Shown: in pieces, positions 8,317 through 16,852 of the stretch
Position numbering within the stretch: position 1 is the first letter of the stretch
Layout of the letters: every line of letters begins with the position of its first letter
Source of the DNA: Nocardia albiluteola
Lineage (GTDB): Bacteria; Actinomycetota; Actinomycetes; Mycobacteriales; Mycobacteriaceae
DNA length: 64,000 nucleotides
Assembly (NCBI RefSeq): GCF_018860155.1
Contig: NZ_JAHKNI010000008.1
Location: 372,001-436,000, forward strand
Direction of reading: 5' to 3'
Made by a program: the position numbers and the translations under genes
The notes under the pieces: generated by a model
What the model saw: only the letters and a program-made list of their open reading frames with translations
Database searches by the model: none
Told to the model about the DNA's origin: nothing

Positions 8317-9066
8317 TCAGGCCAGGCGTTCGATGACGAAATCGGCCACGTCGGTGACCTTTTCGTCCAGATAGAAATGCCGCCCGGGAAAAGTGGCCAG
8401 ATCGAAGTCACCGGTGGTGAAGCGGCGCCATTCCCCCGCCTGCGGCGGCGTCACGTCGGGATCCTCGTCGCCCACCATCGCGCAGATGCCGCACCGCAGC
8501 GGCTCCCCCGGCTCGTATCGGTACGTCTCGACCGCCTCGTAGTCCGCGCGGACCGCGGGCAGCACCAGCTCCGCCAGACTCGGCTCGGCCCGCAGGATCG
8601 CCACCGACGCGGGATCGTTGGCCAGGCGCTCCAATTCGGCGATCACCGCGGCGTCCGGGGCACGGGAGACGCTATGGGAGTACGGCACATCCGGCGCGGC
8701 TCGTCCCGAGACGAACAGCCGAATCGGACTCTGCCCCTTCGCCTCCAGCCGCCGGGCCACCTCGAAGGCCACGGTGGCGCCCATGCTGTGACCGAACAGC
8801 GCCAGCCGCGGCGCACCCGGGGACAGCGCGTCGGCGATCCGGTCCGCGAGCGCCCCGATATCGGGAATCAACGGATCGCCGAGCCGATCCTGCCGACCGG
8901 GATACTGCGCCGCGAATACCGCTGTGCCCTGGTCGAAGCACCGCGCGAGCTCGCGGTAGGCGCTGGCCGAACCACCGCCCGGCGGGCAGCACACCAGCAC
9001 CGCGCGGGGGTCGGGCACCGCGCGCAGCTCACGCAGCCACTCCCCTGCGACGATCCTTCCCGCCAC
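8317..9066 (-). CDS. Type II thioesterase (alpha/beta hydrolase)
   Basis: This 249-residue protein matches the GrsT/RifR type II thioesterases that edit stalled or mis-primed acyl chains on NRPS and PKS carrier proteins. The VLVCCPPGGGSASAYREL oxyanion region, the nucleophile motif GHSMGA (Ser near residue 94), a GDEDPDVTP acid loop and the catalytic His in PGRHFYL are all visible. GTG 9066 is chosen because GGAGAGGAAGG lies directly upstream; the frame is open to 9177 without a site. No NRPS, PKS or carrier protein gene lies in this window, so it is an orphan copy that must act on a synthase encoded elsewhere. Confidence 0.87.
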   Translation of the reverse strand: MAGRIVAGEWLRELRAVPDPRAVLVCCPPGGGSASAYRELARCFDQGTAVFAAQYPGRQDRLGDPLIPDIGALADRIADALSPGAPRLALFGHSMGATVAFEVARRLEAKGQSPIRLFVSGRAAPDVPYSHSVSRAPDAAVIAELERLANDPASVAILRAEPSLAELVLPAVRADYEAVETYRYEPGEPLRCGICAMVGDEDPDVTPPQAGEWRRFTTGDFDLATFPGRHFYLDEKVTDVADFVIERLA

Positions 9067-9392
9067 GAACCTTCCTCTCCCGCACGCCGATCGACATACT
9101 CTCGCGGGCCCCGCGTCCACGGTCGCTCCGATCGCGAGACTACCCGCCGCACAGGCACCCTCGACGCGAATACCCACCGCGGCGTCGGCCGGATCGGGGT
9201 TGGGTTGATCATCCGGCGTCCGGCAGGCGCGGCAGGGTCAGCTGAGCGCGCACCCTTCCCGGGCGCAGAGATCGAGCCTCCGGTCGCCGCGGACTGTAGG
9301 CGCCCCAACAACTGCCGCGACCACATCCGCCACGCCGGACCAGCAGTCGTTGACGCGGCGCTGTTCTCGGCGTAGTCGACAGACTCGTGAAT
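9067..9392. other. Intergenic region, no supported gene
   Basis: These 326 bases separate the thioesterase start from the 3' end of a TetR gene. Short open frames exist on both strands, but none has a ribosome binding site or recognisable motif. It holds the thioesterase promoter and perhaps gene debris; nothing else could be identified. Confidence 0.4.
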
Positions 9393-9965
9393 TCACTTGC
9401 CGCGCAACGCCTGTACGGCAAGTTCAACATCCTCGCCGCGCAGCATCTCACCACTGGGCGCCATCAGCGACAGCAGTGCGACGCCCTGGAACAGCGCGAA
9501 ATACACCTTCCCGACCGCGCGGGCCTCCGCGGCGGTGAGGCCGGGATGCACCTCGCGCAGCAGCGTGGCCAGTTCCGGATAGACGCTGTCCGCGGCCGAG
9601 GCCAGGTAGGCCTGGGATTCGGGGGTGCGGGAGACGTTCACGGCGTTCTCGAGGCTGAGCATCAGCTGGTCTCGGCACTCGAACGCGACATTCAGCATCG
9701 CATCCCAGGTCGGTTCGATCGATTCGAACAGCGTGCGCCCCTCGCCCGCGTCCCGAATCGCCTCGTCCATCCCGTCGCCGATCTGGGCGCCCACCCCCTC
9801 GGTGACCGCCTCGGCGATGAGGCGGTCCTTGGACCCGAAGTGATAGCCGATGGCCGCCAGGCTCACCCCGGCGGCTCCCGCGATGTCGCGCGCGGTGACC
9901 TTGGCCAGGCCGCGCTCGAGGATCACCTTCCGCGCCCCCGCCAGCAGATCTTCCCGATTACCCAT
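9393..9965 (-). CDS. TetR/AcrR family transcriptional regulator
   Basis: This 190-residue protein has a clear TetR helix-turn-helix at residues 8-50 (VILERGLAKVTARDIAGAAG, then VSLAAIGYHFGSKDRLI). The C-terminal domain contains the LVALSLENAV-like helix seen in regulators of drug and xenobiotic genes. It diverges from the FAD monooxygenase gene at 10069, and two GTCTNAGAC palindromes lie between them, so it very probably represses both. The inducer may be a substrate of the monooxygenase. Confidence 0.9.
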   Translation of the reverse strand: MGNREDLLAGARKVILERGLAKVTARDIAGAAGVSLAAIGYHFGSKDRLIAEAVTEGVGAQIGDGMDEAIRDAGEGRTLFESIEPTWDAMLNVAFECRDQLMLSLENAVNVSRTPESQAYLASAADSVYPELATLLREVHPGLTAAEARAVGKVYFALFQGVALLSLMAPSGEMLRGEDVELAVQALRGK

Positions 9966-9981
9966 ATCCCCAGGTTACAAC

Positions 9982-10038
9982 GTCTCAGACATTTGTACTA
10001 GACAGACGTGCAAGTCATATGGCACATTTGTCTAAGAC
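9982..10038. promoter_or_regulatory. Paired GTCTNAGAC operators of a divergent tetR/monooxygenase promoter
   Basis: Two perfect 9-bp palindromes, GTCTCAGAC (9982-9990) and GTCTAAGAC (10030-10038), lie 48 bp apart. Their flanks also match in opposite orientation (ACGTCT-C-AGACA and TGTCT-A-AGACGT), so the whole region is symmetric. A third half-site, AGACAGACG, lies between. Position and symmetry fit binding by the adjacent TetR protein. Binding itself is inferred. Confidence 0.72.
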
Positions 10039-10068
10039 GTTTGAGCCAACCGACAAGGAACCGTCATC

Positions 10069-11292
10069 ATGAGCAGCACCGCCAACACCCCCCACGTTCT
10101 CGTCTCCGGCGGCGGCATCGCCGGGAACGCCGTTGCCCTGCAATTGCTCCGGGCCGGAATCCGGGTCACCATCGTCGAGCGCGCGGCCGCTCCCCGGCCC
10201 GGCGGGCAGGCCGTGGATCTGCGCGGCCCGAGCCGTGAGGTCGCCGAGCGGATGGGGCTCATGCCGGGCATCCGCAAGTACCAGCTCACCGAGCTCGGCA
10301 TGTCCTACATCGACCCCAAGGGCCGCGTCTTCGCGAACCTCCCGATGGAGCACTTCGATGGGAAGGGACCGGTGGCCGAGATCGAGATCACCCGCGGAGA
10401 TCTCAACCAGGTGCTGCTGGACGAGGTCGCCGGCGCGGGCGGCGAGCTCGACTACCGCTACGGCGAATGGATCACAGCGTTGCGGCAGGACGACAGCGGC
10501 GTCGAGGTGGACTTTGCATCCGGCAACAGCGAGCGGTTCGATCTCGTCGTCGGGGCCGACGGCGTGCATTCGGCCACCCGCCGCCTGGCTTTCGGTCCCG
10601 AGGACGAGTTCGCCACCTATCTCGGCGGCTATATGTCCTTCTTCACCATGCCGACCCCGCCGAACGTGCGGCCCGGCTGGTTCGCAATGCAGTTCGTGCC
10701 CGGCGCCACCGTGAGCCTGCGGCCCGACTACGATCCCGCGACGTCCAAGGCCATCCTCGGCGTGCGCGCCGACGAGCCGGTTCCGGGCCTGCGTGGCGAT
10801 GTGGCCGCCCAGCACCGGTTCTTCGCAGAACGCCTGGCCGCGGCCGGCGACGGCTGGCATGCCCCGGCCATACGCGCTGCCATGGCCACTACGCAAGACT
10901 TCTACTTCGACGAACTCGTCCGGATCGATATGCCCTCACTCAACGCCGGACGCGTGACATTGCTGGGCGACGCGGGCTACTGCGGCTCGCCGATGACCGG
11001 CATGGGCACCGCGATGGCCATCGTCGGCGCGTATGTGCTCGCCGGTGAGATTGCCTCCACCCCGAACGATCTCGCGGACGCGCTGCGGCGCTACGAGGAG
11101 CGGGTGACCCCGTTCCTGGACGAGGCCAAACAGTTGCCCGGCGGCGGCATCAAGATGATGGTCTCGAATACCCGATTCGGTAACGCCATGATGCGTACCG
11201 CGAACCGCGTCATGTTGTCTCGGGCGATGCGGCCGCTGGCGATGAAGATGTTCTTCAGCAAGGGCGAGGACTACGTGCTCCCGGAGTACTGA
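10069..11292 (+). CDS. FAD-dependent aromatic-ring monooxygenase
   Basis: This 407-residue flavoprotein belongs to the PHBH/TetX-type class A hydroxylases. It has the dinucleotide motif GGGIAGNAVALQLLRAG at the N-terminus followed by VTIVERA for the ribose, the VGADGVHSATRR motif near residue 165, and the second FAD motif LLGDAGYCGSPMTGMGTAMA near residue 300. Such enzymes use NAD(P)H and oxygen to hydroxylate aromatic substrates; close relatives inactivate tetracyclines or rifamycins. The substrate cannot be read from the sequence. The start has an AAGGA site. The gene is controlled from a divergent promoter shared with a TetR gene. Confidence 0.88.
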   Translation: MSSTANTPHVLVSGGGIAGNAVALQLLRAGIRVTIVERAAAPRPGGQAVDLRGPSREVAERMGLMPGIRKYQLTELGMSYIDPKGRVFANLPMEHFDGKGPVAEIEITRGDLNQVLLDEVAGAGGELDYRYGEWITALRQDDSGVEVDFASGNSERFDLVVGADGVHSATRRLAFGPEDEFATYLGGYMSFFTMPTPPNVRPGWFAMQFVPGATVSLRPDYDPATSKAILGVRADEPVPGLRGDVAAQHRFFAERLAAAGDGWHAPAIRAAMATTQDFYFDELVRIDMPSLNAGRVTLLGDAGYCGSPMTGMGTAMAIVGAYVLAGEIASTPNDLADALRRYEERVTPFLDEAKQLPGGGIKMMVSNTRFGNAMMRTANRVMLSRAMRPLAMKMFFSKGEDYVLPEY

Positions 11293-11373
11293 TACCCCCG
11301 CGCACCGGTCCCGCTGGACCGGTGCGCATCCACCACGTGTCATGTCGATGACGCCACGGATTAGGATTTCCCC

Positions 11374-12414
11374 GTGCCGCAGAAGATCATCATGGATGTC
11401 GATACCGGCATCGACGATTCGCTCGGTCTGCTCTATCTCCTCGCGAGCCCGCAGGCCGAGATCCTCGGCATCGCCTCCACCGCGGGTAACGTGCCCGCAC
11501 CGCAGGTGGCGGCCAATAACCTGGCCCTACTGGACCTGTGCCGGGCGCCCGACATCGAGATCACCCTCGGGGCGGAGCAACCGCTGGCGATCCCCCTGCG
11601 CACCACGGAGGACACGCACGGCCCGCAAGGTGTCGGCTACGCCGAGTTCCCGCCGTCGCGCCGCACGCTCTCCGCGCGCTCGGCCGCCCACATGTGGGTC
11701 GATCTGGTGCGTGAGCATCCGGGCGAGATCGTCGGGCTGTGCACCGGCCCGCTGACCAATCTCGCGCTCGCACTACGACTGGAACCGCAACTGCCGCAGC
11801 TGCTTCGGCGTCTGGTGGTGATGGGCGGAGCGTTCAACCATCCGGGGAACACCACGCCCACCAACGAATGGAACGTGCACGTGGATCCGGAGGCGTGGAA
11901 GGAGGTCTTCGATGCCTTCTCCGCCGCGCCGGCCGACCGCCGGCCCCTGGTCTGCGCGCTGGACATCACCGAGACCATCGAGATGCATCCCCATCATCTG
12001 ATCCGCCTCGCCGAGCGCGCCGACAGCGTCCCGCGCCAGGAGGTTTCCGAATCCGACACCCCGGGCACGCGCTCGAAGGCGAGTAATCCGATTGTCCGCT
12101 ATCTGACCGATGCGGTGCGGTTCTACTTCGAATTCCACCGCCAGTACGATCAGGGCTATCTGGCCCACATGCACGATCCGTTCGCGGCCGCGGTAGCCCT
12201 CGATCCCGGCCTCGCGACGACCCGGCCCGCGACGATCGACGTCGAACTGGGCGGGACCATCACCCGCGGCACCACGGTCGCGGACTGGGCGCGGATGTGG
12301 CACCGGGAACCCAACGCGGACATCGTCATCGGCACCGATCCGGCGGAGTTCTTCGACCGGCTGATCGCCCGGGTCGGTGATTTCGCCCGCGAGGTCTATC
12401 CGGCGGGGCAGTAA
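11374..12414 (+). CDS. Inosine-uridine-type nucleoside hydrolase
   Basis: This 346-residue protein is an IunH/RihA-type nucleoside N-ribohydrolase, which cleaves nucleosides to base and ribose. The calcium-binding N-terminal motif appears as DVDTGIDDS near residue 8 (family DTDPGxDD), followed by GIASTAGN, TGPLTNLALAL, VVMGGAF, the asparagine-rich NEWNVHVDPEA segment and the late HDPFAAAVALDP. GTG 11374 is preceded by AGGA. An amidohydrolase gene starts ten bases downstream, so the two form an operon, possibly for salvage of a nucleoside-like compound. Confidence 0.88.
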   Translation: MPQKIIMDVDTGIDDSLGLLYLLASPQAEILGIASTAGNVPAPQVAANNLALLDLCRAPDIEITLGAEQPLAIPLRTTEDTHGPQGVGYAEFPPSRRTLSARSAAHMWVDLVREHPGEIVGLCTGPLTNLALALRLEPQLPQLLRRLVVMGGAFNHPGNTTPTNEWNVHVDPEAWKEVFDAFSAAPADRRPLVCALDITETIEMHPHHLIRLAERADSVPRQEVSESDTPGTRSKASNPIVRYLTDAVRFYFEFHRQYDQGYLAHMHDPFAAAVALDPGLATTRPATIDVELGGTITRGTTVADWARMWHREPNADIVIGTDPAEFFDRLIARVGDFAREVYPAGQ

Positions 12415-12423
12415 GGAGATTCG

Positions 12424-13299
12424 ATGGGCGACGACGACACCTACATCACGGAATTGCGGGAACGACTCGGCCTGGCCGGGTTCATCGATGTCCATACGCA
12501 TTTCATGCCCGACCGGGTGCTGCGCAAGGTGTGGGCGTACTTCGACGCGGCCGGACCGCTCATCGCGCGGCCGTGGTCGATCGCCTACCGCGACGCGGAA
12601 CAGGTGCGGTTGAAGACGTTGCGCGGATTCGGCGTTCGCGCCTTCACCTCGCTGGTCTATCCGCACAAGCCGGAGATGGCGGCCTGGCTCAACGATTGGT
12701 CGGCCGACTTCGCCGCCCGGACACCGGACTGCCTGCACACCGCGACATTCTTTCCCGAACCGGAGGCGGCCGGTTATGTGGAATCGGCGATCGAGGCCGG
12801 TGCGCGGATCTTCAAGGTACACATCCAGGTCGGCGACTTCCATCCCGCCGACCCGCTGCTGCGACCCGTGTGGGGCATGCTGTCCGAGGCCGGAGTTCCG
12901 GTCCTCGTTCACTGCGGATCCGGCCCCACCGCAGGCAGATTCACCGGTCCCGGGCCGATCGCCGAACTACTGCGTCACTTTCCATCGCTTCGGCTGATCG
13001 TCGCCCACATGGGCGCCCCCGAGTACACCGAATTCCTCGATATCGCCGCGCAATATCCGCAGGTCCATCTCGACACCACCATGAACTTCACCGACTTCTT
13101 CGAATCCGCGGACCCCTTCCCCACCGCCGAACGCGCCCGCCTGAGCGAGCTCGGCGACCAAATCCTGTTCGGCAGCGACTTCCCCAATATCCCCTATTCC
13201 TACGGCCACGCCCTGTACGCCCTGGACCGCCTCGATCTGGGCGACGACTGGCTGCGCAAGGTCTGCCACGACAACGCCGCGCGGCTGTTCGAACTCTGA
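12424..13299 (+). CDS. Amidohydrolase family metal-dependent hydrolase
   Basis: This 291-residue TIM-barrel protein belongs to the amidohydrolase_2 group. The metal-ligand set can be seen: HTH at about 24-26, the His in VLVHCG, the His in IVAHMGAPE and the aspartate in GSDFPN. Family members hydrolyse amides or lactones or decarboxylate aromatic acids. It follows the nucleoside hydrolase by nine bases with an AAGGAG site, so the pair is co-transcribed; together they could open a base or ring after glycosidic cleavage, which is inference. The C-terminus DNAARLFEL is typical of the family. Confidence 0.82.
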   Translation: MGDDDTYITELRERLGLAGFIDVHTHFMPDRVLRKVWAYFDAAGPLIARPWSIAYRDAEQVRLKTLRGFGVRAFTSLVYPHKPEMAAWLNDWSADFAARTPDCLHTATFFPEPEAAGYVESAIEAGARIFKVHIQVGDFHPADPLLRPVWGMLSEAGVPVLVHCGSGPTAGRFTGPGPIAELLRHFPSLRLIVAHMGAPEYTEFLDIAAQYPQVHLDTTMNFTDFFESADPFPTAERARLSELGDQILFGSDFPNIPYSYGHALYALDRLDLGDDWLRKVCHDNAARLFEL

Positions 13300-13322
13300 A
13301 CGAGCCTCGCTCGCGGGGGGTC

Positions 13323-14597
13323 TCAGGCGTCGAAGGCGCGCAGGATCTGCTCGGCGGCCAGCGCCGGGGTCAGCGAACCGTCGCGCACCTGCGATTCCAC
13401 CTCGGCGCGAAGGGATTTCACGCCGGGGCTCTCCGCCAGGCGGCGCAGCAACTGGTCGTGAACCATGGTCCAGGTCCAGTCGACCTGCTGACGTCGGCGC
13501 TTCTCGGCGAACTCCCCCGCCTCGGTGAGCACCCCTCGATGTTTGAGCACGGTATCCCAGAACGTGTCCAGGCCGGTACCGTTCAGCCCGCTCATGGTCA
13601 GAACCGGTGGGCGCCACAGGGAGTCGCGGGGATGAATCAGGCGCATGGCGCCCTGCAGCTCGCGGGCGGCGGCCTTGGCCTCGAGTTCGTGGCGGCCGTC
13701 GGCCTTGTTGACAGCGACCAGGTCGGCCAGCTCGAGCACGCCCTTCTTGATGCCCTGCAACTGATCTCCGGTGCGGGCCAGGGTGAGGAAGCAGAACACG
13801 TCGACCATGTTGGCGACCGTCACCTCGGACTGGCCGACCCCGACCGTCTCGACGAGCACCACGTCGTACCCGGCCGCCTCGAGCAGCACGATCGTCTCGC
13901 GGGTGGCCTTGGCGACACCGCCCAGGGTGCCGGCGGTCGGCGAGGGCCGGATGAACGCGTCGCGCTCCACCGACAGCCGTGCCATCCGGGTCTTGTCGCC
14001 CAGGATCGACCCTCCGGTGCGCGTGGAGGACGGATCCACCGCCAGCACCGCGACCCGGTGTCCGAGGCCGAGCAGATACATGCCCAGGCCGTCGATGAAC
14101 GTCGACTTGCCCACGCCCGGAACACCGGTGATGCCGACACGATTGGACTTCGCGGCCCCCTCCGAGCCGACCTTCAACAGCAGCTGCTGCGCCAGGTCAC
14201 GATGATCGGCGCGGGTCGATTCGACCAGCGTGATCGCCCGCGCCAAACCCGGGCGCTTGCCGTGGCGCACATCGTCGGCCAGTTGGTCGACGTCGATCGT
14301 GCGCCGTTTCGCCCCGGCCGGTCCCGCGGCCGTCGGCCCCGTCGCGGCCCCCACCCCCGCGGTCGAGGTCAGCCTCGGATGTCCCGCCTGTACCCACTCC
14401 TGCCCACCAGGATCCGCCTGCCCCGCAACGGATTCAGCCACGCAACTTTCCCCGGAACCCTCGTCCCCACCGCGGGCGGCGCCGGGCGACAACGCCCGGG
14501 CGGCCTGTTCCCGCTCGTCAGCATGTTCGGAACGACGGTGGCCCGCAGTCGATGCGACGGACCCCGGACCACCGTCATTCCCGCCGGGTGAATTCAT
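13323..14597 (-). CDS. meaB: Methylmalonyl-CoA mutase-associated GTPase MeaB
   Basis: This 424-residue G3E-family GTPase protects and reloads the B12 cofactor of methylmalonyl-CoA mutase. Visible motifs are the P-loop GVPGVGKST, the DPSSTRTGGSILGDKTRM switch region, VETVGVGQSE and the NKADG base-specificity motif. The core begins near residue 90, so this copy carries about 80 extra N-terminal residues, rich in Gly/Ala/Glu, compared with the usual 320-340. The start is supported by an ATGA overlap with the mutB stop. It is the third gene of mutA-mutB-meaB, which fits its role. Confidence 0.93.
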   Translation of the reverse strand: MNSPGGNDGGPGSVASTAGHRRSEHADEREQAARALSPGAARGGDEGSGESCVAESVAGQADPGGQEWVQAGHPRLTSTAGVGAATGPTAAGPAGAKRRTIDVDQLADDVRHGKRPGLARAITLVESTRADHRDLAQQLLLKVGSEGAAKSNRVGITGVPGVGKSTFIDGLGMYLLGLGHRVAVLAVDPSSTRTGGSILGDKTRMARLSVERDAFIRPSPTAGTLGGVAKATRETIVLLEAAGYDVVLVETVGVGQSEVTVANMVDVFCFLTLARTGDQLQGIKKGVLELADLVAVNKADGRHELEAKAAARELQGAMRLIHPRDSLWRPPVLTMSGLNGTGLDTFWDTVLKHRGVLTEAGEFAEKRRRQQVDWTWTMVHDQLLRRLAESPGVKSLRAEVESQVRDGSLTPALAAEQILRAFDA

Positions 14598-16849
14598 TCG
14601 CCCGCGCCGGAGCCGATCTCGTGTCCGAGTTCGGCCGCCAGTTTCTGCAGCAGGTCCACCGCGGCATCGGCGATGACCGTGCCGGGCGCGAAGATCGCGG
14701 CCGCGCCCGCTGCGTACAGTTCGTCGAAGTCACCCGGCGGGATGACCCCGCCGACGACGACCATGATGTCGGGACGCCCGACATCGGCCAGCGCCTGCCG
14801 CAGGGCGGGCACCAGCGTGAGGTGGCCCGCGGCCAGCGACGACACCCCGACCACGTGCACGTCGTTGTCGGCCGCCTGCTGCGCCACCTCCTCCGGGGTC
14901 TGGAACAGCGGGCCCACGTCGACGTCCATGCCCAGATCGGCGAACGCCGTCGCGATCACCTTCTGACCGCGATCGTGCCCGTCCTGGCCCATCTTGCACA
15001 CCAGGATGCGGGGCCGGCGGCCCTCGGCGGCGGCGAACTCCTCGACCAGCGCCATCGCGCGACTGATATTGGTCACCTTTCCGGCCTCCTCGCGGTAAAC
15101 CCCCGAAAGAGTGCGGATCTCGGCCTGATGGCGCCCGTACACCTTCTCCAGCGCGTCGGAGATCTCCCCGACCGTCGCCTTGGCGCGCGCGGCGTCGATG
15201 GCCAGCGCCAGCAGGTTGTTGTCCATGCCGCCATCGGAAGACGCGGCGGCCCTGGTCAATTCGGCCAGCGCCCGCTCGACCTCGCCCGCGTTGCGCTCGG
15301 CGCGCAGGCGGCGCAGCTTCTCGTTCTGCTCGGCGCGCACCCGGGTGTTGTCGACCTTGAGCACCTCGATCGGGGTGTCCTCGGTGACCTGGTACTTGTT
15401 GACCCCGATCACCGGCTGCTGCCCGGTGTCGATGCGGGCCTGGGTGCGGGCGGCGGCCTCCTCGATGCGCAGCTTCGGGATGCCCTCCGAAATCGCCTGT
15501 GCCATACCGCCGTGCGCCTGCACCTCGGCGATGTGGGCGCGGGCCCGCTCCGCGAGCTGATGGGTCAGCCACTCGACATAGTAGGAGCCACCCCACGGGT
15601 CGGCGGGCCGGGTGGTTTTGGACTCCTGCTGGATCAGCAACTGGGTGTTGCGGGCGATGCGCGCGGAGAAGTCGGTGGGCAGCGCCAGCGCCTCGTCCAG
15701 GGCGTTGGTGTGCAGCGACTGGGTGTGGCCCTGGGTGGCGGCCATGGCCTCCACGCAGGTGCGCGCGACGTTGTTGAAGACGTCCTGCGCGGTCAGCGAC
15801 CACCCGGAGGTCTGCGAATGTGTGCGCAGCGCAAGGGATTTGGTGTTCTTGGGCTCGAACTCGGCGACCAGCTCGCTCCAGAGCAGCCGCCCGGCGCGCA
15901 TCTTGGCCACCTCCATGAAGAAGTTCATCCCGATGGCCCAGAAGAACGACAGCCGCGGGGCGAACTTGTCGACCTCCATGCCCGCGGCCAGACCCGCCTT
16001 GATGTACTCCACGCCGTCGGCCAGGGTGTACGCCAGCTCCAGGTCGGCGGTCGCGCCCGCCTCCTGAATGTGATAGCCCGAGATGGAGATCGAGTTGAAC
16101 TTCGGCATCCGCGCCGAGGTGTAGGCGAAGATGTCGGAGATGATCCGCATCGAGGGCTCGGGCGGATAGATGTAGGTGTTGCGGACCATGAACTCCTTCA
16201 GAATGTCGTTCTGAATCGTTCCGGCCAGCTGTTCGGGCTTGACGCCCTGCTCCTCCGCGGCGACCACGTACAGCGCCAGGATCGGCAGCACGGCACCGTT
16301 CATGGTCATCGACACCGAGACCTGGTCCAGCGGAATGGAATCGAACAGCTCGCGCATGTCCAGGATGGAGTCGATGGCCACGCCCGCCATGCCGACGTCA
16401 CCGGTGACGCGCGGGTGGTCCGAGTCGTAACCGCGGTGCGTTGCCAGGTCGAACGCGACCGACAGGCCCTTCTGGCCCGACTGCAGATTGCGGCGGTAGA
16501 AGGCGTTCGAGTCCGCCGCGGTGGAGAAGCCGGCGTACTGACGGATCGTCCACGGCTGATTCACGTACATGGTCGGGTACGGCCCGCGCACGAACGGCGC
16601 GATGCCCGGCACGCTGTCGAGCGGATAGCCCTGCGCGACAATGGCATCGCGGTCTGCCCTAGTGAAAACCGGTGGCACGTCGATGCCCTCGGGCGTCGAC
16701 CACACCAGCTGCTCGGGCGTGTAGTTGTTCGCCTCGGCCGCGGCGCGCACGTACTCCCCCACCTGCGCGGCATCGACCTGCGCGGGGGTGTCCGGGCCGT
16801 CACTCAGCGGTACGTCCGCGAAGCTGCCGATCACATGGTTGATGGTCAT
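14594..16849 (-). CDS. mutB: Methylmalonyl-CoA mutase large subunit
   Basis: This 751-residue subunit converts (R)-methylmalonyl-CoA to succinyl-CoA using adenosylcobalamin, linking propionate and odd-chain lipid breakdown to the TCA cycle. The TIM barrel carries RQYAGFSTA and the substrate segment TLSGYHI-like SISGYHIQEAGA. The C-terminal B12-binding domain has the base-off cobalamin motif DGHDRG (DxHxxG), then GVSSLAAGHLTLVPAL and VVVGGVIPPGD. It starts four bases after the mutA stop and overlaps meaB by ATGA, so the three are translationally coupled. Confidence 0.96.
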   Translation of the reverse strand: MTINHVIGSFADVPLSDGPDTPAQVDAAQVGEYVRAAAEANNYTPEQLVWSTPEGIDVPPVFTRADRDAIVAQGYPLDSVPGIAPFVRGPYPTMYVNQPWTIRQYAGFSTAADSNAFYRRNLQSGQKGLSVAFDLATHRGYDSDHPRVTGDVGMAGVAIDSILDMRELFDSIPLDQVSVSMTMNGAVLPILALYVVAAEEQGVKPEQLAGTIQNDILKEFMVRNTYIYPPEPSMRIISDIFAYTSARMPKFNSISISGYHIQEAGATADLELAYTLADGVEYIKAGLAAGMEVDKFAPRLSFFWAIGMNFFMEVAKMRAGRLLWSELVAEFEPKNTKSLALRTHSQTSGWSLTAQDVFNNVARTCVEAMAATQGHTQSLHTNALDEALALPTDFSARIARNTQLLIQQESKTTRPADPWGGSYYVEWLTHQLAERARAHIAEVQAHGGMAQAISEGIPKLRIEEAAARTQARIDTGQQPVIGVNKYQVTEDTPIEVLKVDNTRVRAEQNEKLRRLRAERNAGEVERALAELTRAAASSDGGMDNNLLALAIDAARAKATVGEISDALEKVYGRHQAEIRTLSGVYREEAGKVTNISRAMALVEEFAAAEGRRPRILVCKMGQDGHDRGQKVIATAFADLGMDVDVGPLFQTPEEVAQQAADNDVHVVGVSSLAAGHLTLVPALRQALADVGRPDIMVVVGGVIPPGDFDELYAAGAAAIFAPGTVIADAAVDLLQKLAAELGHEIGSGAGE

Positions 16850-16852
16850 CGT

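Noticed and set aside
9209..9454. An 81-codon minus-strand frame between the thioesterase and TetR genes
   Set aside because: It has no ribosome binding site, no motif, and overlaps the TetR 3' end.
12531..14591. A 686-codon plus-strand frame across the amidohydrolase and meaB region
   Set aside because: It is out of frame with the amidohydrolase and antisense to meaB; both real genes have catalytic motifs.
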